DNA from: Haliotis asinina
Lineage: Eukaryota > Mollusca > Gastropoda > Lepetellida > Haliotidae
Reading direction: 5' to 3'
Assembly (NCBI RefSeq): GCF_037392515.1
Contig: NC_090288.1
Span: 5,449,501 to 5,513,500, forward strand
DNA length: 64,000 nucleotides
The translations under genes and the position numbers were made by a program. Below, piece by piece: positions 54,401-64,000 of the stretch (the stretch's first letter is position 1; each line of letters begins with the position of its first letter). The notes below the pieces were generated by a model. The model made no database searches, was not told where the DNA came from, and saw nothing but the letters and a program-made list of their open reading frames with translations.

Positions 54401-57400
54401 TTGAGTCAAACAACCAGTACCACTGCGACAGCAGCTTTAGCATTGTGACATCATAACTCTGAACCATTATGATGTCATACATCTAGCGGTGTTACACTAG
54501 TGTACTGCTAGACACATATTAGATAATCCTGCGCACTGAACGCATTTGTGACAAGAGAGGCGGTACAACGAATTGGGCGAGTACACTTGGCTGCTACAGG
54601 TAGCTTGACGATTATGCATGTGCAATACATGCTAACTGTGACATGAAATCAACACTGCTAGTGATTAGCACCTGTCTCGCTACTGTGTAACACCTGTCTC
54701 GCTACTGTTTTACACCTGTCTCAATACTGTTAAACAGATTTCAGTTGTAGTAAAAAATATCCAAGTTAGGAAAACATGGGCAAATAGTTCATTCTCAGGC
54801 AAGGGAGATAGCATACAATGTTTTCATGTATATGGACAAAAATTGTGCAACCAAAGCAGATTCTCTTTTACAAAGTAGCCTTGCTACTTTACTCTCAACG
54901 GCAACTTTAAAGCACATTAAGGCAGAAGGTGGTAGGAGTGCAAGTGGACCTACATTTATCAGTCTCACCAAGTTGCGCAAACCCAAAACTTGCAGTTACA
55001 AACTTGATGATTTCGACCGGTGTGCAGTCCGTCAATTTTACAAAGTTTATATGGCATAAAAAAACAACTACCCACTCTGGATACGATGTTTGATATGGCA
55101 ATTCGTTGGGATTGTGCCTGTTCCCAAATCGAGTGTGCTATAACAATTCATGCGTGAAACGCACAGGGAAAATGAACTTCTGGATATTTATCAGACAACC
55201 TGTCTCCCTCTTGTTTCAAGTGGATCGTTCTGTGGGGAGTTCCCAAATATGCAAATTGGGGTCATTTGTCAGGTTGTGGATCATCTTATATGTGTTTACC
55301 AGTAATATTGCAATAAAATATTGCACTGCAATATCTTCCACAGGCAAGTAATAAAGGACATATATCACAAGATGTCTGCACAAAGCTGCACTCATTCATA
55401 TATTCAGTTCCTGTGGTCAACCGTAATTGTATTTCACAACAGGTAATGAAATGGGTCGACAGATTACTAGTAAATCGGATATGACCTATTTCGTTAAGCT
55501 GAAAAATTGCCCTCGTTGCCACTACCCGATGGAGAAAGATGGCGGCTGCAGTCACATGACCTGTAAATGTTCTCACCACTTCTGTTGGGTGTGTCTGGGC
55601 GACTGGGACAGCCACGTGCGTTCTGGCCTGGTCTGTGCTTCTCATGAGAAGGAGGAAAAGGTGAGTTGGTGCTGACATAGAATGATCTGTCTTTATAGCC
55701 ATTCAGGACTCATTTAGTTCCCAGTTATGATATCTTACATATTATCATATATCTATCGCATATATATTAAGACTGTTACAATTCACTCCTGTATTCAGTG
55801 ATTTGAACTCTATCCCTTCGTGAATTCATTTCGTTATTTTTCACATCACTAGGATCAAAGATTCCTGATTTTTCTTATGTACTTTTACTTGATAAATTAT
55901 TTATCAAAACAAGATATGCAAAATGGAATATATGTTCAATCCAGGCAGGAAAATAGCCAGCACTGTTTGGGAGTAATGTGGTCATTGTCTTGATTAAATA
56001 GTGCTGTGAACATCTTAAAAATATGTTAAATAATTATTTTGCTATTGTTTCACTTGAGACAAATACTTCAATTGCTTTTGTTGCATTCGTTATCCAATAT
56101 CCTCATCATGCCGAAGACCTAGGCTTGATTCTCTACATGGATACAGCGTAAGAAGTCTATTTTTTGTGTCCCCCACGGTGATGTTGCTGGAATATTGCTA
56201 AAAGGGACATAAAACCTTACTCCCTCACTAATGCCAGTGTGTTCCAAATTACTAACACAGTAGATTGAACAGTAGTGGGTTATCCTTCAGTAGTGTGTTA
56301 CACTGAGTTATCCCATAGTAAAGGGTGGTAAAAGGTTCACCCAAGCAGTGTAGTTTATGGTTGCTGACTTATTCATGTAGACGGTGGAGCTGGACTCAGA
56401 AGCAGTGATGACGTTCCATGCATCGCAGTACAACAAGTCTGTATCTCATCGATATGCCTGGAAGAAAATGACCACTACATTCATCAGGTCAAGGGTCATC
56501 CAGCTGGTCAACACCCAGGTAATAGCCTTTGAAATATCACTATTATCAGCATCTTGAAAGGAAATGTATTCATTTCCGCACTTGTTTTGTACTTCTAACA
56601 GTGTTTAGAGTTGATGTTATATTTAACCATTTTGAGCCTAAAGACTCGATATATAGAATTTCAGAAAGAGTTTTGTTTTTCATATTTTAACTTGAGTAAA
56701 TCTTTGACTAAAGCTGATTTGCCATGGAGATGTTTGCTAAAGATAGCGCTAACATGTGCTTGCCAATTTAGCTTTTCTCATGACCTCAAAAGCATTGTCC
56801 TTTGACCCATATTTTAGCCAATCTCAGGTATTCCACCTTGTCAAACTTACAACTATGTTTCCCGCTTTACTGATCTCACGTCCGACTTCAATCATTAGGC
56901 ATCCATGCGCAGCAACACACTTCTTCAGTATCATTACGGTTTTAGTTGGCAGAACATGCTGATCAAACACATCTCCAGTCCTTTGGGTCAGGGCTGGTTG
57001 TGAGGTAGGGTATGTGTCATCTGCTTCCTTCTGAGGCGTCTGAGGCAGTTTTATATAAAGCCGTGCATTTTTATCAAGTTTTGAGTTTCACCAACAAAAT
57101 GCTACGTGCACATAACAGAAAGGTAAACAATCAGGTACAGATGACTAGGTGAAGGGACAATAATTATTTATGATGGTGCCCTTGGTCCCATGATATGGTG
57201 TTGGTTAAGTAGATTAATTCAAGACAATGTCCTGAGCTTCAAGCTGGTAAAGTGAGTTGACTCCTCCAAGCAGACCGAATAGAAATCGCTTCAATTGCAC
57301 CTGAAACAGTGAACGCCCCTTTGCTCTAATAATGAATATAAACATACCAGGAATAATGTGTTTTGATGTTCCAGAGAAGGAAGATATGGAAGAATTCACC

Positions 57401-59577
57401 CAGCGCCATGAATACATCCCAACTTGATGCGGCTCAAGCATTCCTCATAGACCAGCTGGTGTTGGTCCGAGATGTGAGTGTACCCACTGATGATACCACA
57501 CAATATCAGCTTATATTGTAATCATAGCAACCTGAATGAAATAGGCTAGGCAGCAGGGCAGCCTATTGGTTAAAGCGTTCACTAATCACGATGAAGACTA
57601 ATTTGATAACCCACATCAGTACAATATGTGAACCCATTACTGGTGTCCCTCATTTGAATATTGCTGGAATATGGATAAAAGTGGCATAAAACTTTACTCT
57701 GTCGCTGGATGGATTGGGTCCATTTACAATTGCCTCCCTTGGTTGTGCCAGAGTTGCTGCTTGCCTTCTCAAATTTATTATTCATCTTTGTGATTCTTGG
57801 TTAGGAACCTGCATACTTGTAAATGAACAACCTAACCCGTTTAAATGAGATGGAGATTATTGTTAAAGGTATGAAATGGTGATGTGTGGATGCCATGATG
57901 ATAGTGCTAGCTGCTGATGTTGTGAAAGTGATGGAGGTGCTGTGTTTCAGCTTCATTGGCTGCTGGAGAGCTGTAATGTGCTGCTGTCAAACACACCTCG
58001 GTCCTGCCAGTCGAAGAGCCTTCTCACCTGTATGTCCCAGCTGGCCTTCACCACCTCCAGACTCGAAGCTGTAGGTATACTTCTGTGTACAATATCTCTG
58101 ACACATTCTGGGTGTGAATGGAAACTGAGACCGTCTTCTGTTTTGAGTGTTTTGATAAATGATGTTGTGTGCAATTATTAGTTTCACAGAATTGTCTCCA
58201 ACTGTTGTAAGTTAAAAAGATTTCTCCAATTTCAACCCTCACAAGTTTATCTAATTCCAGTCCTATTCAATATTCTCCAGTTCCAACCTATTCAAGTTTC
58301 TTGAACTTCAACCTTGTCACATTTCTCCTGTTTTAACCGGTTGAGGTTCCTGTCAGTACAGGTTTCTCAAATTTCTAAGTGCGAACTGTTTCTTCCACTT
58401 TCTCTCACTACACATCTCTCATATTTCCATCACTTCAAGGTTCTGCCCTTTCTATCAATGCGTAGTATATGATTATAGGTCATTTATATATCAGATGAGA
58501 GTTCCAAAGGTTACTTCATTTCTCATACTTCAGAACCTCACAAAACATTGTGTCAGTGACACCATAACAGTCCCTTGTTCCTATAAATACACTCAAACCA
58601 ACTGACAGATGAGTATTCAATTGTGAATTTTCTTGTTAACGTCTTTGAATGCTCTTTAGAAGTGATGGTAATATGAGGAACACAACACCTCAGAGTTTGT
58701 TCCTGATATGTGTGAAGCTCATTTCTGGTAGTCTCTACCATGATATTGCTGGAATATTGCTAATAGTGACGTAAAACTAAGGTCACTTACCTCATACTGA
58801 AGTGGACATTGATAAACGCACTGTGTTGCAGCATTTGCAGCATATTTACTTTAGTTCTAACACCCAAATGTGTAGCACTTATATATACAGACAGATGTAT
58901 TTCACATTTGGGACAGTTTGGGTGTTTGGTCTCTGGGTTCCCCAGATGAGCATATGCCCAGCAACCCATGAAGATCCGGTTCAGAATTGATCTTCAGCAA
59001 CACGTGCTTGTCGTAACAGGCGACTAATGTGATCATGTGCTTAGGCTTGCTTAGCGACTTGGTTGACACAGGTCATTGTATCCCAGTTGTGTAGACTGAT
59101 GACCATGCTGTTGATCACTGGATTGTTTACAGACCTAACTCCACCATATACATGTAATATAGCTGAACATGACCTTAAACTAGCTGACTCATATGCCAAA
59201 CGCCCACATCACTTCATGAAAGGACAGTAGCAGTTAGAGCCCAACCAGTGTGGATACAGCTTTTTGAGAAAGGGTGCACATTTCATTTTCACACACGTTA
59301 CAGTGATCATATAACAAAATTTCTGGACAAAATGCGCACCCGTGCACACACCCTGAATCTGCCTGTTGGCCCAACTCAGTAATTTGTTTCTTTATTTCAG
59401 ATTTTGAACTTGCCAGTGCTGAAGTCTGAAATGCTGACTCGCCTTAAATCTCTGAGCTACATGGCCTGGTCGACAGTGAACCAACTGGTCTTGCTGGCAC
59501 CCGTTGTTCAGGCAACAGTGGACAGACATTCACGACAATCAACAAGACAAGGATCTAGAAGCAGAAAAGAAAACTGA
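44780..59577 (+). CDS. RING-IBR-RING (RBR) E3 ubiquitin ligase, 1027 aa
   Basis: Thirteen exons join in phase with GT/AG borders: 44780-45403 (ATG 44796), 46078-46199, 48793-49570, 50228-50380, 50855-50978, 52208-52432, 52871-53054, 53605-53742, 55443-55660, 56381-56518, 57375-57473, 57951-58070, 59401-59577. Coding length is 3084 nt, exactly 1028 codons with TGA. RING1 is C619, C622, C643, H645, C648, C651, C669, C674. The IBR follows (GWHWCPKAGC to LCHCGELWCLLC and HWPALC). RING2 has CPRCHYPMEKDGGC, where C813 is the expected catalytic cysteine, then HFCWVCLGDWD. RBR ligases take ubiquitin onto this cysteine before the substrate. Residues 1-590 are unrecognised, with lysine-rich stretches at about 250-330 that look like nuclear signals. 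The C-terminus is helical, Ariadne-like at most. No orthologue assigned. Confidence 0.9.
45712..45882 (-). repeat. SINE-B copy in RBR intron
   Basis: Antisense: GAGTGAGTCAG tail, CTGCCGCTTTTACCAGCATTCC, GAGGACACAAGAAATGAGCT and a head with CAGAACCTAGGTCTTTTG and ACCAGGCTACCC. Confidence 0.8.
46545..46912 (+). repeat. SINE-B copy split by a SINE-A insertion
   Basis: Head GAGGTAGCCCACTGTTTAAA, B box TTTGATTCCCCACATGG and GCAATGTGTGATG run up to 46636. The body resumes at 46841 with CCCAATTCTGGTGTCC and GATATTGCTGGAATATTGCT. The 14-bp TGCAATGTGTGATG is repeated on both sides of the inserted SINE-A. Confidence 0.92.
46637..46826 (+). mobile_element. SINE-A inserted into SINE-B, with 14-bp target duplication
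   Basis: Starts ACCCGTGAAGGTCCCGGGG and ends GCGTAAAACTAAACTCACTC ACTCAC. It lacks part of the middle (the GATCGATGCTC..CTGGTCCAG block). TGCAATGTGTGATG at 46623-46636 and 46827-46840 is the target duplication, so these are true ends of the SINE-A family. Confidence 0.93.
47225..47335 (-). repeat. SINE-B fragment in RBR intron
   Basis: Antisense: TCACCAGAAATGGGCTTCAC, CACCCATGCTGCGAATTGAA and AAACCACTAGTCTACCC. Confidence 0.82.
48041..48161 (+). repeat. 121-bp direct repeat, copy 1
   Basis: Starts ACTGTATTGAATAGGAACAA and ends GGTAAGTGTTGCACT. It is repeated without visible change at 48557-48677. It contains TTTTCCAG-GTTTGTTCACAAG-GTAAGT, which looks like a 13-nt microexon with both splice sites. 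Confidence 0.92.
48557..48677 (+). repeat. 121-bp direct repeat, copy 2
   Basis: Second copy. The 395 bp between copies (48162-48556) is unique here and contains a weak inverted repeat (TTGAAGCACTGG near 48212 against GTGCTTCAAACACTC near 48280). A miniature LTR element (TG..CA ends) or a local duplication are both possible. No primer-binding site or target duplication was seen. Confidence 0.92.
48793..49570 (+). CDS. RBR gene, lysine-rich exon
   Basis: 778 bp, the largest exon. It begins RDPTHNMRRNKALKKSKG and includes PRKKKQKKKGQK, both like nuclear localisation signals, then an acidic stretch (DDDNGDDFEIV) and a folded-looking C-terminal part (LVKNHLQVFNG..GHWCMVCQM). The CMVC pair might bind metal. 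Confidence 0.85.
50965..51540 (+). repeat. 34-bp minisatellite made of an exon end plus its splice donor
   Basis: About 16 units of period 34 bp, such as GTAGGTGACATTTACAAGTA followed by AACA(G/C)(G/A)ATAGACAG. The first unit overlaps the real exon end (..AAACAGGATAGACAG) and its donor GTAGGT at 50979. Nearly every unit therefore repeats a potential 5' splice site. Units decay after about 51500. Confidence 0.93.
51846..52112 (-). repeat. SINE-A copy, full length, in RBR intron
   Basis: Antisense: GAGTGAGTGAGATTAGTTAT, CAGTATTCCAGCAATATGAT, GACCAGACAATCCAGTGAAC, GAGCATCGATCTGCGCAACT, CCCGATCCCGTTAGTCGCCT and TAACCTGGACCTTCATGGGT. It lies about 95 bp before the RING1 exon. Confidence 0.95.
52208..52432 (+). 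CDS. RBR gene, RING1 exon
   Basis: 75 codons in phase 0 between TTTCAG and GTAAGG. It holds C-x2-C..C-x-H-x2-C-x2-C..C of RING1 (CSICFASW, LLPCRHSFCRQC). The last zinc ligand lies in the next exon (EYGC). Confidence 0.93.
52871..53742 (+). CDS. RBR gene, IBR exons
   Basis: Exons 52871-53054 and 53605-53742. The first gives GWHWCPKAGCQYLA. The donor AAAAAGT|GTGAGA (phase 1) was chosen over an overlapping GT because only this phase yields CQYGVPVLCHCGELWCLLC and PHWPALC in the next exon, the expected C..C..C-x-C..C-x2-C..H..C of an IBR. Confidence 0.88.
54165..54300 (+). repeat. SINE-B fragment in RBR intron
   Basis: Head GGGGGTAGCCTTAGGGCTAA, CCAAAGACCTGGGTTTGATT. The 3' part is replaced by other sequence. 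Confidence 0.75.
54826..55190 (+). pseudogene. Possible transposase-like relic in RBR intron
   Basis: An open stretch (54826-55059) reads SLTKLRKPKTCSYKLDDFDRCAVRQFYKVY, in pieces reminiscent of the LDDFD..(I/V)RR..Y..Y segment seen at the start of some invertebrate transposase-derived proteins. After a stop, KNNYP and KSSVL fragments continue in the next 100 bp. Family recall is weak and the copy is broken. Confidence 0.35.
55443..55660 (+). CDS. RBR gene, RING2 exon with catalytic cysteine
   Basis: 73 codons. NCPRCHYPMEKDGGCSHMTC and HHFCWVCLGDWD match RING2 of Ariadne-type ligases. The Cys of GGCSHM corresponds to the ubiquitin-accepting cysteine. Donor GTGAGT. Confidence 0.94.
56100..56232 (+). 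repeat. SINE-B fragment in RBR intron
   Basis: GCCGAAGACCTAGGCTTGATTC, GTGTCCCCCACGGTGATG, TTGCTGGAATATTGCTAAAA and CTTACTCCCTCAC. The A-box end is lost. Confidence 0.85.
57546..57702 (+). repeat. SINE-B copy in RBR intron
   Basis: GGGCAGCCTATTGGTTAAAG, GTTCACTAATCACGATGAAG, TACTGGTGTCCCTC, ATTGCTGGAATATGGATAAA and GTGGCATAAAACTTTACTC. Confidence 0.87.
58703..58792 (+). repeat. SINE-B 3' fragment
   Basis: GTGTGAAGCTCATTTCTGGTA, CCATGATATTGCTGGAATAT and GTGACGTAAAACTAAGGTCAC. Confidence 0.8.
58965..59195 (+). repeat. SINE-A copy, diverged
   Basis: CCCATGAAGATCCGG, TTCAGCAACACGTGCTTGTC, GGCGACTAATGTGATC, GACTTGGTTGACACAGGTCA, GATCACTGGATTG and a degraded tail. It ends about 200 bp before the last RBR exon. 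Confidence 0.85.
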
Positions 59578-59621
59578 CTTTAGAATTTGTATGTCACCAT
59601 AAGTGCTTCCTACACTGAATA

Positions 59622-59775
59622 GACTTGCTGACTTGGTTAACACATGTCATTGTAACACGGTTATGTAGATGGATGCTCTTGCTGTTGTTCACTGGATTGT
59701 CTGGTCCAGATTAGAATATTTACAAACCATTGCCATTTAGCTGGACTATTGCTGCGTGTGGTGTTAAACGACAAA
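59622..59775 (+). repeat. SINE-A fragment in RBR 3' flank
   Basis: TGACTTGGTTAACACATGTC, TTCACTGGATTGTCTGGTCC and TTTAGCTGGACTATTGCTGC, then GTGTGGTGTTAAACG. Confidence 0.85.
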
Positions 59776-59842
59776 CCAAAGACCAAGGCTATACTGTAAA
59801 TCTCTGAAGTGTCTGATCATCTCTTGATATTTCTTATAAAGG

Positions 59843-59990
59843 GTGATGGGGTAGTCTGGTGGTTAAAGTGTTTGCTTATCTTCCCAAAATGCAAGGTTTG
59901 ATTCTCCACATATGTAAAGTTGTGATGTTCAAGAGCTGTAACCATGGTGGAACATGTGCTAAGAGGGGTATAAGACCATGCTCAATTGCT
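59843..59990 (+). repeat. SINE-B fragment in RBR 3' flank
   Basis: GGTGATGGGGTAGTCTGGTG, GTTAAAGTGTTTGCTTATC and AAGGTTTGATTCTCCACAT. The tail is degraded. Confidence 0.8.
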
Positions 59991-60384
59991 CAATCTCTGT
60001 CACTTGATACTCCGGGAAACTGCTAGAATATGAAACAAAACTCACCCACTACAGACTGATGAAGTGGACATCTTAAACTGTGATACTGGAATGTGACATG
60101 AACTGTTAGCCTATTCAGAAACAGTGGCAGGAACTGGAAAAATGAGAGAGAATGGATATTTGCTTGTGATGACCTCCTACTGTGAAGTCTTTTGAATATT
60201 GACAGATGTCACTGTCACTGACAATTGTTTATGTTTGATGCAAGGTGTTTTATATATCACGCAGCATTTGTGTGTGCATGATATGACAGAGTGACACAGC
60301 GTTATATGATGTATGTGATTGTGTGTGCCTGTTTGACTGATACAATGTGTGTATATACACATTGCCATGCGTGCACTTCACCAT

Positions 60385-60570
60385 ATTAGTGTGTGAGATA
60401 ACACATTCCTATGTCTGTTTGTTTTTATGCTGTTAGATATAACACATTGTTAAATCTGTGATTGCTAGGGTGTTACATATGACACATTGTTATATGTGTG
60501 TTTGGTAGTGTTTCAGATTAAACACGTTCTTATGTCTATATGTATGGTGTATTATATGTGACACATTATC
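60385..60570. repeat. Degenerate minisatellite, about 60-bp unit
   Basis: Units of the form GTGTTA(C/G)ATATGACACATTGTTATATGTGTG recur three to four times with heavy drift. Confidence 0.65.
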
Positions 60571-61489
60571 TTACCTAACACCTCAATGTTAATTTTGAAT
60601 TATCTGAAGCACGATTACATGTCTGTCTGTAACCTTTGCTAGATTTGCAAATGACAAGAAAAACGGATTTATTTACCTTCAATCCATCTGCATTCAAAAC
60701 ACATTTCCGTATATCATATGTGACTCAGTGTAATTCAAGATAAAATGTTGTAAAACAACATTTATGTATGAGGTATGATAATGTGTCATATATGATACAC
60801 CATACATATAGCTCCAAGTGGCTGAGGGAACACAAACAAACATCAAGGGTACATCAACCCTTATCTTATCTCACACATAAATGCTGTTTTCTGATTGGCA
60901 AAGTACTCTTCTATTATTTTCAATGTACCCCACTTACAAGTGAGGTACATTTCAATGTACCCCTCTGTCAATGGCAACTTATTCGGTATATCATCATAGT
61001 ACTTCTTTATCTCGAATAACATTGAATCCTGCATGATGGATGGATATTACTGATGTTATGCGAATGCAAATAGATGGAAGGGAGATAACTATAAATCTGA
61101 TTTTTCTTGTATCGTCCGCAAAATCTAGCGATGGCAACGCACAGATTTGCCTTGCATTCCAATAAATAAATTTTGACAAATATTCAAATGTAGTCCCTGT
61201 GAATATCAAGAATGGGAATTACTTCGTGGCGACTTCACTAAAACATTGCCTGCAGGATAAGCAGCAAGATGCAAGATTCGAATCATTTGATTCACACAGA
61301 GTTTAGGATTTGATATTCATGCTTCAGAAAGTTCAGAATTAACATTGAAGTGTTCGGTAAGATATATATGCAATATATGTATGTACATATACAAACATCA
61401 AGGGTACATCAGCCCATGCACCCTGGAGACCACTGAACACCTTATATTGTCCCGTTGGTGACTAGTGAAGAATTTATTTTGTTAGACCT

Positions 61490-61660
61490 GTGACTGGTAA
61501 GATATTAAATATGACACAGTTTAATGAATGTGTTTGTTAGTGTGTGAGACATTTTTATATTGTTTGGTATTGTTTGAGATAAAACACATTCTTATGTATA
61601 TTTTTACAGTGTGTTAGGTCTGACAGATTGTTAAGCCAGTGATTGGTAGGGTGTTTATAT
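61490..61660. repeat. Second block of the same minisatellite
   Basis: GATATTAAATATGACACAGT, GTTTGAGATAAAACACATTC, TTCTTATGTATATTTTTAC and GGTAGGGTGTTTATAT match units at 60385-60570. A shared ACAAACATCAAGGGTACATC at 60838 and 61390 suggests that a larger block was duplicated. Confidence 0.6.
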
Positions 61661-61789
61661 ATTAATATATATTTTTGAATCCTCCTTTTCTGTGATAACC
61701 AACAGTGCATTTCACTGATGGTGTTGGATATTTCCATGTTACACTCTATACATGTAACAATTTAATCTGACATGCCTCCCTCACTGTAT

Positions 61790-62085
61790 CAAGGGATTGG
61801 AGGGTCTGGGCTAGGATAGGCCTTCAGCAACCTATGCTTCCCATAAAAGGCGACTATGCTTGTTGTAAGAGGCGACTAACTGATCGTCAGACTCACTAAT
61901 TTGGTTGACACATGTCATCGGTTCCCAACTGCACAGATCGATGCTCATGTTGATCGCTGGATTGTCTGGTCCAGATTCGATTACATGTATTTACAGACTG
62001 CTGCCATATAGCTCCCTTATGGCTGGAATATTACTGCGTGTGGCATTAAGTCAGCTCACTCACTCACTCACTCATTCAAGGGATT
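61790..62085 (+). repeat. SINE-A copy, full length
   Basis: GATAGGCCTTCAGCAACCTA, AAAAGGCGACTATGCTTGTT, AGAGGCGACTAACTGATCG, TTGACACATGTCATCGGTTC, TGGATTGTCTGGTCCAGATT and a tail TGGCATTAAGTCAGCTCACT followed by more ACTC units. Confidence 0.95.
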
Positions 62086-62283
62086 CAGGACTGTACACAA
62101 GTGGTCTCTGGATGGTCTGCACTGGCAGATCCAAACCAGGTGCTAAAAAGTTCCCCAACTTTTCCCCCGAAGTATTTCCCCTTAACCTTTGGACTTCATG
62201 ATTTATGTGATTTGGATTTTAATCATTTTTGTTGTTAGAAAAGTGTTTTTAACAGCTGTCTTTCAAGAATGAGATGTATCATG

Positions 62284-62289
62284 AATAAA
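62284..62289 (+). promoter_or_regulatory. Candidate distal polyadenylation signal of the RBR gene
   Basis: AATAAA in TCATGAATAAACGTCTG. It is 2.7 kb after the stop codon, so it implies a long repeat-rich 3' UTR or belongs to something else. Confidence 0.3.
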
Positions 62290-62460
62290 CGTCTGACCAT
62301 TTACACCTTCTGTCTTGTGGAATATATCAGCAATTGTACTGGATGGCCCAAGTGTTTGGTGAAACCATGGCAATGGTTTAAGCCTTTAGTGTGAATGTCA
62401 AAAACAATAACTTCAAGACAACTGTGTCCGAGATTCCAGTTTTGATTGGGAAGGTCAGAT

Positions 62461-62461
62461 A

Positions 62462-62497
<36 letters not shown>

Positions 62498-62498
62498 C
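62461..62498. repeat. (ACGC)n microsatellite
   Basis: Nine to ten ACGC units. The antisense frame encodes poly-VRACVRA and is not a gene. Confidence 0.95.
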
Positions 62499-63350
62499 AA
62501 GGCAGTACTGTCAGTGACACAGATTATAGCCACATTAGATGGAGGCTTTTGATTTAGCAACGAGTCATATTTTTTTTCATCTCTGTTCAGACGGAAGACG
62601 CCCTAGACAATGTTATGCTACACTGTTTACAGCTACTGGGCAGGTTTGATGTGTGTATTAATGTGGGTAGTCATCTCCCATACCGGTAGCAAAAAATGGT
62701 TAAGTCACAACAGACGTCAAGGGCAATTTAACAGCACAATCTTACACAATGAAATTCCTCTGCCACGCATCTTTTTCATTTTGCTACAAGCAATTGTCTG
62801 GTCCAGACTCAATTACTTACAATCAGCCGCTGTATAGTTGGAATATTGCTGAGTACGGCCTTTGAAAGAGAAGGAATACCACAAGCAAACATACAGTTTA
62901 AAGAATTATAACAGAAAATAGGACCACGATCGTGAAGTGAGCAGTGAACCTGAGCCTTTGACACCTCGGCCAGGCACCCCAACTCCCACTATGTATGGCA
63001 CGGTGCTTGAATAAGTAATCTTTACTTTATCTTACGATACATAGTGTAATTTACATACATTACTTTAACAAACTTGTTGCTAGGCAAACAGGCCGACCTT
63101 GTGTTATGGCCACACCAGGATCTGCTTCCCTTTGTTTTAGTCGCTTGTTTCTGCGTCTTTGTTTCCCGCTACTTTATCATATTCCTTCAATACTTGCCAT
63201 AATATAATGTCACACAGAACCATAAAACCATCCCGGTCTGTATTTACACAGCAACTTCTGTTTTCTGTACATTGAACATGGAATAGTCAAGATATAGGAA
63301 TCTGGGAAAGTAGACACTTTGGGCTGAAAACGGCGGTTAAGTGTTCCATT
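62499..63350. other. Spacer with a SINE-A 3' fragment
   Basis: AATTGTCTGGTCCAGACTCA at 62791 and GGAATATTGCTGAGTACGGCC at 62840 are the 3' half of a SINE-A. No gene recognised. Confidence 0.6.
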
Positions 63351-63351
63351 T

Positions 63352-63588
63352 TGAGTGAGTGAGTGAGTTTAGGTTTGCGCTATTGCAGCTATATGACGGC
63401 GGTCTGTAAATAATCGAGACTGGACCAGACAATCCAGTGATCAACAGCATGAACATCGATCTTCGCAACTGGGAACCGATGACATGTGCCACCCGATCCC
63501 GTTACTCGCCTCATACGGCAAACTCGCCTGTTATGGCAAGCATGGGTTGCTGGAGGCCTATTCTACCCCAGACCTTCACGGGACTGTT
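63352..63588 (-). repeat. SINE-A copy, full length
   Basis: Antisense: GAGTGAGTGAGTGAGTTTAG, ACGGCGGTCTGTAAATAATC, GACCAGACAATCCAGTGATC, GGGAACCGATGACATGTGCC, CAAGCATGGGTTGCTGGAGG and CAGACCTTCACGGG. Confidence 0.95.
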
Positions 63589-63812
63589 CCATTTTGAACT
63601 AACATTAACTTCTTAGAGTAAGTGTTATATTATTTACAGCTAATAGGCACGTTTTGGTGGTAATAGGGACAACCGTTTTGGCAGTCATTTGCAAATAGAA
63701 AACATGGTTTGTTGTTAATCGCCGCGAGACTCCGTAATTTCCCTAAATGCTCTCTAAACATTAAACCCCTCCTTACGCTCACAGATCTTACGTAAATACC
63801 TGTGAGTAGGTC

Positions 63813-63998
63813 AGTGGGTGAATGAGTGAATGTAGTTTTATGCCGCACTCGGCAATGTGGCAGCTATCTTGTAGATAATCGCGTCTGGACCAGTCCACCC
63901 AAGTGATCTACATGATGAACATCGTACTACACAGTTAAAATACGGTGACATATGTCAACAAAGTAAGCGGGCTTGACCACCAAAGGAAAAAATACTAC
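63813..63998 (-). repeat. SINE-A copy, running to the window end
   Basis: Antisense: GTGAATGTAGTTTTATGCCG, CTCGGCAATGTGGCAGCTAT, GTCTGGACCAGTCCACCCAA and ATATGTCAACAAAGTAAGCG. Confidence 0.85.
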
Positions 63999-64000
63999 GG

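Noticed and set aside
1..64000. CRISPR arrays or bacterial operons
   Set aside because: Repeats with regular unique spacers were not seen. All convincing genes are spliced and the repeats are animal-type.

Overview
The window looks like nuclear DNA of a marine gastropod mollusc, probably abalone-like (Haliotis). I infer this from spliced genes with long introns, AT-rich spacer, and dozens of diverged short interspersed repeats ending in GGCGTAAAAC..ACTCACTCAC. The species call is inference from repeat style, not a database match. There are no operons, and no CRISPR array or bacterial signal was seen.

Layout. Bases 1-21,300 hold no recognisable host gene. They contain microsatellites, a dead non-LTR reverse transcriptase (1512-3117), a solo LTR with a 4-bp target duplication (3314-3879), many SINE copies, and one intact Tc1/mariner element (14263-15878) with terminal repeats, TA duplication and an uninterrupted DD34E transposase. 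Bases 21,307-33,241 carry three exons of a universal stress protein (USP) gene on the + strand; its first exon was not found. The last intron of that gene (22,851-33,031) contains a decayed second Tc1-like element with terminal repeats (22941-24144) and the most striking object here: a 4.6-kb, almost perfect palindrome (27000-31600).

The palindrome is symmetric about base 29300 and is bounded by a 5-6 bp direct repeat (TGCGCA). Each arm carries the same two convergent open frames: a 395-codon cysteine-rich protein and a 221-codon coiled-coil protein with a hydrophobic C-terminal segment. Both start with a similar short helix-turn-helix-like segment. The axis is an array of GCTTAG iterons between the two divergent 221-codon genes. 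I recognise no transposase, integrase, polymerase or Rep motif. It is the best candidate for an undescribed mobile or virus-like element.

Bases 36,484-39,529 (- strand) encode a complete nine-exon, 453-aa coiled-coil protein with a C-terminal SH3 domain and an F-BAR-like N-terminus. Bases 44,780-59,577 (+ strand) encode a complete RING-IBR-RING (RBR) E3 ubiquitin ligase; I assembled twelve introns and 1027 aa by matching splice sites and phases. Its introns hold nested SINEs, a 121-bp direct repeat pair, a 34-bp minisatellite that has amplified an exon end together with its splice donor, and a transposase-like relic. The final 4 kb is repeat-rich 3' flank.

The host genes are independent transcription units: USP (stress, nucleotide binding), F-BAR/SH3 (membrane-actin scaffolding by family) and RBR ligase (ubiquitination). 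The rest of the window is mainly a record of successive transposon activity.
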